Positions 15,401 through 24,400 of a stretch of DNA of 64,000 nucleotides are shown here, piece by piece; the stretch's first letter is position 1, and every line of letters begins with the position of its first letter. Below the pieces are notes generated by a model, which was given only the letters and a program-made list of their open reading frames with translations, had not been told where the DNA came from and made no database searches. This stretch comes from Branchiostoma floridae (lineage: Eukaryota > Chordata > Leptocardii > Amphioxiformes > Branchiostomatidae): NCBI RefSeq assembly GCF_000003815.2, contig NC_049991.1, positions 7,405,716 to 7,469,715 of the forward strand, in the 5' to 3' direction. The position numbers were made by a program, and so were the translations under genes.

Positions 15401-18400
15401 ATACCAAGATGCATGAACGGCGGAACATGCGTAGATCAGGTAAATGGCATTATATACGAGGCATTCACTTGTAACGTGCGTGGTCCGGTGGTTAAGGTAA
15501 GTATCTCAGTGCACTTGGGGCACCGGTGCGGCACTGTGGAGTTCCAGAGGTTACTCAACGAATTTGAGAGATAAAGAATTTTCTTACCATTGGTGTATTT
15601 TGCTGTCTTCAAAGTCACACTTTTACGTATTACGCAGCATCTAGATTATAAAAAAGATAGGCGAAAAATAATACAACAGTGCCGCCGAGAATGAACGCCA
15701 CAGTCTCGCACCGGTGCCGCAAGTGCAGTGAGATTCCACCCTAAGTATGGTGTTAAATCGTGGTTCACTTTATCTGTGTGTATATATATAACGTTATATA
15801 TATTATACATAGTTTATGGTTGAACAAATAAAACTTGCTGTCCTACACAAAGTAGATATTTAGATAAAACCAACAATTAACATACAACCAGTTGGCGATT
15901 TAAAAGAAGAGATAATCATGGCATCGCCGGCAAATCACGTGCAATGTTGCATTCCAGGTTGCCAGGTACATGTGTAGGTGCCCTCCAGGCTATACCGGTA
16001 CAAACTGTGAAGTCAACATCAACGAATGTTCGTCACAGCCTTGCAGGAACGGCGGGCAATGTATTGATGAATCCGATGGTTTTATCTGCGTCTGTCCTCA
16101 GGGTAAAAACATATGATAATTTTTTTCTATTTTGCGAGCTACTACTTCTTGTAATTGTCTCTGAATTGTCACAGAGAAATACAGTTTCTGGTGAAAGTGT
16201 CAAGGGTTGATGTGCAGGCAGCTCTGTCCGATGTCGGCCCTACAAAGGGACAACGACGCTCTATGCAAAGGATCATAACTAACGAAACTGACAAACTTTA
16301 AGTTGTTTGTATATGGCTAGTGCCTCTCATTTTGTCACCTACATAGAGTTAGTTGAATAAGCCTGATAATTGCATAAGATCTTGCATTAATTGTAATTTG
16401 CTGCATATATTGCTTGCTACAATTCTGGTTAATTTCTTAATTGTTTGACTAATCGTCTCTCGTGTGTTGCTCTTCTAAAGGATTTTCGGGTCGAACATGT
16501 GATGTCAACATAGACGACTGCATTCCCAACATGTGCGAGAATGGAGCAACCTGTCTGGACGGGATCGGTGACTACACCTGCATTTGCAAACTAGGATTCA
16601 GGTAAATTCGTACAAGTTTTGCCATTTGTTCCTGCTATAAAATGCGAGTCGTTCATTCTATAGATAATATCATCTTACAAATAATTCTATAGATAATATC
16701 ATCTTACAAATAAGAGTTTGAAGAACTCATTCCACTGAGTGACATTAGAGTTTCTCATAGGTCATGGTTAATATTATTGTAGTCCATCAATTATGCAAAT
16801 AAGGTTTTGATTGACATCACATATTTGCATTGATCACATCCTGTACTATACGATTAACGTAATTAGCAAATGCGAAAATATAGACAGAAGAAAGACCAAA
16901 AACAATACCTCCCCTTGAATGAGTAGCCCCTTTGATCATATATATACGGCCAAGACCAGGAATGCATATCAGTTGTTCGCCTTTTTTTTTAAAGATAAAG
17001 TGACTAATTGCTTCAACTCAATTCCCTGTTAATCCAGCAAGTTGTTACCTTTGTTGTCCTTATCTTCCTGTCAGTCCGTTGTGAGACGTGGTTATATATC
17101 ATTTGAAAGCACAAGCAAGTAACGCACGCACAGCAAAAACAAAAACCTCCGTACACTGATGTAAAAAGAAAGGTTATACCATGAGGCGTCAATCCCTAAA
17201 AACATATATCATACAATAACCGAGGTCATAATTTTCATACACAGTGGCCGTCGTTGTGAAGTAGATGTTGATGACTGTGCCAGTCGTCCTTGTGAGAACA
17301 CCGCAACTTGCCTGGATGGAGTCAATGAGTACACTTGCCTATGCCCACCGGGATATTCTGGGGTGAGGTGTGAATATGGTAAGTGGTGTGACTACATAAA
17401 GACATCCTATCCTTATTTTAGCCCTTGTTAATTATGACGCAGATAATCAGATGAAACAAACATAAACATTCCATTACAATAAAAAGAGAGGGTTTTGTCA
17501 TCATTTTCATACAGTCCAGTTGATATTCTGCCAGCATGGTACCGGTATTTCGAACATCGCAGCTGAATTTTTTTAAATGGCAGTACAAAGAGCATGGATA
17601 TTCCAAAAGCTGAATCACAAAAAGGTGCATATGGTAAAGATAAGCTGTCAATATGTCTATGTATGCAATCTTTTTGGGCAGATATCTTATAATGCCCATC
17701 ACATTCCTTGGTTTTATTACAATCGTCACCATAGAATATTGACAACGAATTTCTCTTGTTTGTGTCAGCCCTTCCTACAGACTTCGACATCCATGTGACC
17801 TCATCAGACAGCAATCACTACTCAGAGGTTTCCAAGCAAAACATCCACAGCATGTCTGCCATTGCCTGGTGGATGCGTGTAATGGACGCGCCAAACAACT
17901 ACGCCCCGGTAACAGTGGCCGTCACAAGGAATAACAGTGACGCGAGGGAACCTTTGTTCATTGTACAAAACCCAAACCGCATTGAGCTTGTTTTATCGGG
18001 GTAAGATATTTTCTGCAACCTTGATATGATTTTATACTTACCAAAAACGGATTATATTTTCTCTGACGAAAGTCTACTTAAGTAGTCAACCATTAAAAAC
18101 GCACATAGCTAATTATTGGATAAGTTTCATTTGAGTCCGCTTTCGGTCCAGGCATTTTGCACTCGCAATTGGTATTTCCACCCATACGCTTTATATTTTG
18201 TGAGAAAATGATAAATCTGTCAGTACCATAAAGCTTAGTGCAGAACCTATGGTGTGCGTAATACAAGTGCGTAATGATTTAGTGCGTAACCATTATTTTC
18301 CGCTTGTACCCAGTACTATTATCCAGTCGTCTGTGAACTGTGCCGATGGCGGATGGCATCACGTGGCCGTCTCATATGAGCCTGCGTCAGAGGTACTGGC

Positions 18401-21400
18401 TCTTTACGTCGACGGAATGATGGAAAACACAACCCGCGTACCCAGTCTCCAAAACTCGTCACCAGCCGACGGTTTTGTCGTCTCTGTGGCCACTGGGGTG
18501 ACCAATGCTAACATCGGTTAGTAACCATGTCAGATGTCTATAATGTCTGTGATGTTCCCAAATAAAAGTTTCCATAATTCAGAAATGGTTTGAAACCGAA
18601 GTAAACAGCAACCGACTATCAAGTGAATAACCAACATTTCACAAGCTTTCATGCTATATTGATATACAACGGACACACGCCAGGTATGACGAAGCATTAA
18701 GATACTTCGCCCTACCTGGCGTGTGTCCGTAGTTGTTTATGCACGTGTATATTGTGGAGTGACAGGATGTGTGGTGGAAGATACACCAGAGACTGGCAGG
18801 ATGGAAAGGTTGCAATTGGCTTGTCCCGGGTCCAAACTTGGTCCCGCATAGATAAAATAAGCGACAAATTCATAATGAATGAAAGAAGAAATTTACAAAC
18901 TCTGTAAATGTTTCACGGAGGTATAAGCTATTCTATTTCTTGTTGTTGTTGTTGCACTCAGGAGACTCCGCGTTTCAAGGGGAGATCAGCCAGCTGAACG
19001 CATGGGCACGAGAGTTGTCGCAGTCCGAGATTGTGGAACTCAGCAGTACCTGTCAGACAGTGGCCGTAGGGGATGCTGTTGCGTGGTCTGACTTCGTCGA
19101 TGCTACACAGACGGATCCACAGTATGGTGCCATTTCGTCGCCGTCAGTTTGTGACTGTAAGCATCATTCAGCTCTGTCTTTATCTTTCTAAACAAAGTTG
19201 TGCGTAACTTGCTGTTACAGTGAAATGTAATGATGATGAAATACAACTACGTACTACATTAACTTGCAGCGACTTGGTGGCCGGCAGCAAGGTATGCATA
19301 CAGTTACATGCAAAATTACCCCCCCCCCCTCCCCACACACACACACATACTTTGGCTATGTGGGCAAAATAAGGAACCCTACAAGTCACAGACGGTTACT
19401 ATATCACATATTTGTGAAATGATAGTTCATTACAATTTAATCTGATAGCAAAAGTCGGAACTTTTCACATCTATAATCGCGTTAACTTACAAACAAAAAG
19501 GAGGTTGCAAAATTATTCCTCTCTTTTTATTACGCGCGGCACCTTTACCTGCTGCAGACGGGACAATAGCCTGTCACAAGCTTCTCTTTTGCACCTTTGG
19601 CCCATTCATCGCGGCCAATGGTCTTTCGCGTAACAATGTTCACAGGTTTATTCAGATTCTAAAAGAGATTCTCAACTGGGTTTATGCCTTGGGACTGTGC
19701 TAGCCACTCAAGAGCCTTCCGGCCTTTCTTCCCTGACAAAGTCTTTGAGAATTTGGTGACACTGTGTGCTTGGGGTATATAATTGTCTTGCAGTATATAA
19801 CTTAACTATAACCACGACCCCTTTTCACTTCTACAGCTGAAGACCAATGTGAAAGCTCTCCGTGTTTGAACGGTGGTACTTGCAGGGACGGATATCTTAC
19901 CTTCACCTGCACGTGTCCTCACAGCCACGTGGGACAACGTTGTGAGACTCAACTCAACCCCTGTGATGGGAACCTGTGTCAGAACGGTGCCGCCTGCGTA
20001 GCTGACGTGACAAGCATGACATATACCTGCAGCTGTCCTGAAGGGTGTTCAGGAGATTTGTGTAACGTGCTGTCAGGTAACTTTTGCAATACCATATAAA
20101 GACCTATAAACCTAACAATCTTTTCAAAAACATCTAGAATAACAGCTCATGAGAGAGGCGTTAAACCATCTCTGATTACGTATGCAAATTACTATAGTTA
20201 TTTTTCACATTCATATTTTCAATGAACCAAACAGAAACATTAAAGGAAGCTACTCTACGGGCTAATCACATCACAAATTCACATACCACCAAATAAAGCT
20301 TTGCATGGGTTTGACGCCATACTAATATTTCATGCAGATTCAACTTGACAATTGTCTAAAACAATGGAGAAACTTACAGAAAATTTGTATTTGATTGCTG
20401 AAAGAAATCGTAATAGAGTTATGTGAAACATGGTCCTATATTCTATTTTACTGTAGTTAATGGTGGCTGGAGCGAGTGGAGCCAGTGGAGTGCTTGTACT
20501 GCCACTTGTGGCAACTCAACACGCTCCCGACAGCGTCTGTGCAACAACCCTCCTCCGCTAGGCGGCGGGAACCCATGTACCGGAGTTTCTCTGGAGACAG
20601 AGGCGTGTGTTAACATACCAGACTGTACTCGTATGTGAAATATCATTACTAAAGCCTTTTGTTTCAAAGTCTGAAGAAAGATTTCGGTCCGAATATGCCT
20701 TTAAAACTTGAAAATGTACATTTTTGGGACTGCGTGGCTGTTTATTTGTTTGTTTGTGAACAGCATAACTCGATAAGTCATGGACGGATATCTGTGATAT
20801 TTTGTTTGATGGTAGCTATAGGTGTTGGCAAGAAAAAGAAATCTTTAGATTATGCCTCCGGTGGCTTTCCATGGTACTGTAGCACGATGCCTTGTTTTGA
20901 TATCGCGTGCTCGATCTAAATCATGATTTTTCAAAGGCAGACGGTTCTTGGGCTTATGATAAAGTAGTGTGTGTAGCCCTTGTTGCAGGGGTCGATTTTT
21001 TGAGACTAAGCGAAAAAAATCCTCGGATCTTTATTAATTTCGTCGATTACTGTCAATCCTTACAGGGTGCACCGAGTTGCGGCATCCAGAAAATGGCTAC
21101 CTGGTCTGCAGTCCCGACGGTGTAGACACTAAGTGTGAGGTTCACTGCAGAGCTGGGTTCATGATGGTGGTCAACCCTGATCTGTACGTAAATCTTCGCT
21201 GTGGTCCCTCTACATGGTACACTTGGACGCACCAAGACCTCACAAATCTTCCAGCAAGGATACCTGGCTGTACAAGTAAGGCCTTGCAACAGAAATTCCA
21301 CGAGCTATACATGTACTTTGCTCGGTTGAAATGGTCTTTCCAGACTTGCAATCTTCTGTCACTATAGATATATGTTATTCTCATCTCTGAAATCGAAAAT

Positions 21401-24400
21401 ATTTCATACTTTTATACTACGCTTGTACCAGGTATGGTAGTCATAAAATAAGCAGCATTACAATATCCAGCCATCTTTCTTTTCTAGATTTATCAATTAA
21501 GAACATGGGATGACACGGAACACAGAGTTTAACATCTAAGACAATAGCTAGATGATGAAATACCACTATATAAGTGCTCTTTTGTTGACGAAGAAAACAT
21601 TTTACTTTTGCAGAGAAAGAGTTACCAACCTCAGTAACTGTGGACTACGTCATTTGTTACAAGAATGTCAGCGAAGACCCTTTCGCAACCTTGTTTACAC
21701 AACAGATCCTGGGTCCCAGTGCTTCGTTCCTCAATGAACAAACTTACGAACATGCCTTTGATTCCGTTGTAACACGAAATCTTTTGTCTCTTGACTGTAT
21801 TACCAGCCGTAACTGTCACAAAGATGGTTCTGAAGTTCGCTTCGACAACGTCACGACAGGCAACAATACCAGATTGGACGTTGTCGGTCATATCTTCATG
21901 TCTACGCAGGTTCCGCAGGTGTCAGATCCTGTTCTGACGCTTGCTCAGTCGTCAAAATACAGCTTCCCAATGGACGTGATTTCGGGCGGTTTTGTTGCTG
22001 GAAACCCTGCGTTAACCTCCGTTGGAAACCTAAGTCTTATTGATGGCATATCGGGTAAGGCAATATCTCTAGACGGGCAGGCGCAATACCTGAATGCAGG
22101 GCAATTTCCCGGAGAATGTCTTGGTTCGTCTGTGTATTGTCCGAATGGTTATACAATCACAGCTTGGCTCCGCGTCAACAGTGTGCCATCATCACCATCA
22201 CATGACGTGTACTATCTTAGCAACGGCGGTCAGACTAGTTCTTCGAGGGGATTTGCCGTCGGATACAAAGGTGGCTTCTTCGCGCGGGTAAGCTTCGACA
22301 GTCGCTATCGTTCGCTCGCCTTTTCGGTAGATTTGCACACTTGGTTCAACACAGCCCTGACCTGGTCACCCGGGGGAGATCCCACACTTTACATCAATGG
22401 TACTCTCGTTAACGCGACGGTCACCGACGGTAGCCTGTCAGCCTTGACATCAGATACACGAACGCAGTTCCTCGTGGGTGCTCCCAACAACATAGATAAC
22501 CCATCTTCGGGTCATCTTGGACATACCGATGTCGACGATGTCCTGTTCTGGGACCGGGTCCTGACGCAGGAAGAGATCCGAGATCTAATGTCTGCCGGTG
22601 AGAAACGTTAAAACCTGTCAAACTTTGATACGGTAAAATAGAATTGATGTATTCACATCAAGAATTCCTATGGTTTGTCAAACCAAGCTAAACGCTTGCT
22701 ATGGTGAATGATTATGTTTGTAATGTGCATGCTCATTGATGTGCATTTACTGTCATTTTTTTTCAATTTGAATAAATTCTATAATAAATAAAGTTTATGA
22801 CATAAATCAAGTTATTTGACCGCACAGAGTTGCTGCATATTTTCATTGAAATGGAATATGATGGTACGTTGCCGCTAGCATTTACAACTTTGCAATTTCC
22901 CCCCTTTAATAGAGCCAGTAGCTGTTGCAAGGATCTGCCGAGGACAACATCTGACGCTAAGTTGCGAACCAGAAGAAGTCATCACCATCCACTCAGCTAC
23001 GTTCAAGGTATCAACGCCTTCTGAGTGTGGAGCTTTGGACTCTTCACAGATAGACAGCTGTGTGGATGATGCCGCTTTGGAATTTACCTTGAACCTCTGT
23101 GACGGGCAGAGAAGCTGCCACCTCCATGCCACAGATGAGGTCTTTGGGAATGACTGTGTGGAGACAAGAAATTCATTCGAGGTTCTCTATACATGCGACA
23201 CGGGCCGCTTCAATGACAAGGACAGTAAGTATCATTATATTCCTACGTCCATGAAGATTAGATATTGAAATAATTTTAAGGTACACCAAATAGCAGCTAC
23301 CAAATAAATATATGTCGTGGAAAATCATATATTCCAGTTGCTTGAGTAAGTGTTTGGCGTACCTTGCTTCAAGCTTAGGTGTTGGTAACAGCATACAATT
23401 ATTACATGAAAAATTGGTTCATTGACCACTCATAGTGTAATATTTTTTATACCAAGTAAACTTATTGATTTATGATTTGGTGTACATCATCTCTTAGTAA
23501 TCATGGAGAACATTGAACAAGATTGGGAAACCACATTGAAAAGCCTGAGCCAAATGGTCGAAAATGGTGACTTTGACCTGAACGTACTGCATCAGGACAT
23601 TCCTGCAGACAAGAACAACACAGAAGAGATAGAAATACAACTAACCTGCACTGGCAACATGGTTGGCATGGGACTGTGTGGTGAGTTCAAATTGAACATT
23701 CCATCCTTTCTTTAATCAACTTATTATGTACATTTTTCCTATTCTAAGCTGATGACTTGTCTTATCTTTCCATCTACCATTTGTATTCATCAGTCTAAAC
23801 TAAGGCCCGTATGATACAAAAGACACCAAAATACACAAGAGGTAAAGAGAATAGTCGTGGGCATTATTTGTGTATAGAAAGTTCTGTTCTTGCTTATATA
23901 TACTTTCAATGGGAAGGACCCCTACAAGTGCATCAGATTGGAGCTTGGTAGTGTTTCGAGCACAGAACTTTCTATGTAAACAACGCTAACCACTAAAAAC
24001 ACCTTCAAGTTGTTGTTTTTCTATGCAGGTACGCTAACGTACGATTTTCAATAACACGTTACTTAACAACCTGTTTCTGTAGCAAATTGCACTGCTGGCT
24101 CCTATCGTGATTCTGAGTCAACGGGTTGCAAACCATGTGACTTCGGTTCGTTCCAAGAGGAGGAGGGCCAAGACCGATGTGACAGTTGTCCAACTGGAAA
24201 AACAACGTTCTTCGTGGGGGCAACTAAATCATCCGATTGTGTCGGTTGGTAGTGAATTTGTAAAGTGAATTTGAGAGGTAGATAAAACCAATATGAACAT
24301 ATCGAATGTTAACTAATTTTGCATCATAATGAGCCACTGACGTTTGCCTCTATCTACAGCAGATTCTGGGCCTTTTCTTCCTTCGTATATTGGGTGCTCA

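Noticed and set aside
15944-16210. Frame of 88 codons across the EGF exon at 15958
   Set aside because: The EGF frame starting at 15958 in phase 0 is different and carries all conserved cysteines; the longer frame is a shadow.
16655-16711. Direct repeat of about 28 bases (ttctatagataatatcatc twice) as a regulatory array
   Set aside because: A simple two-copy slip duplication in an intron with no known motif.
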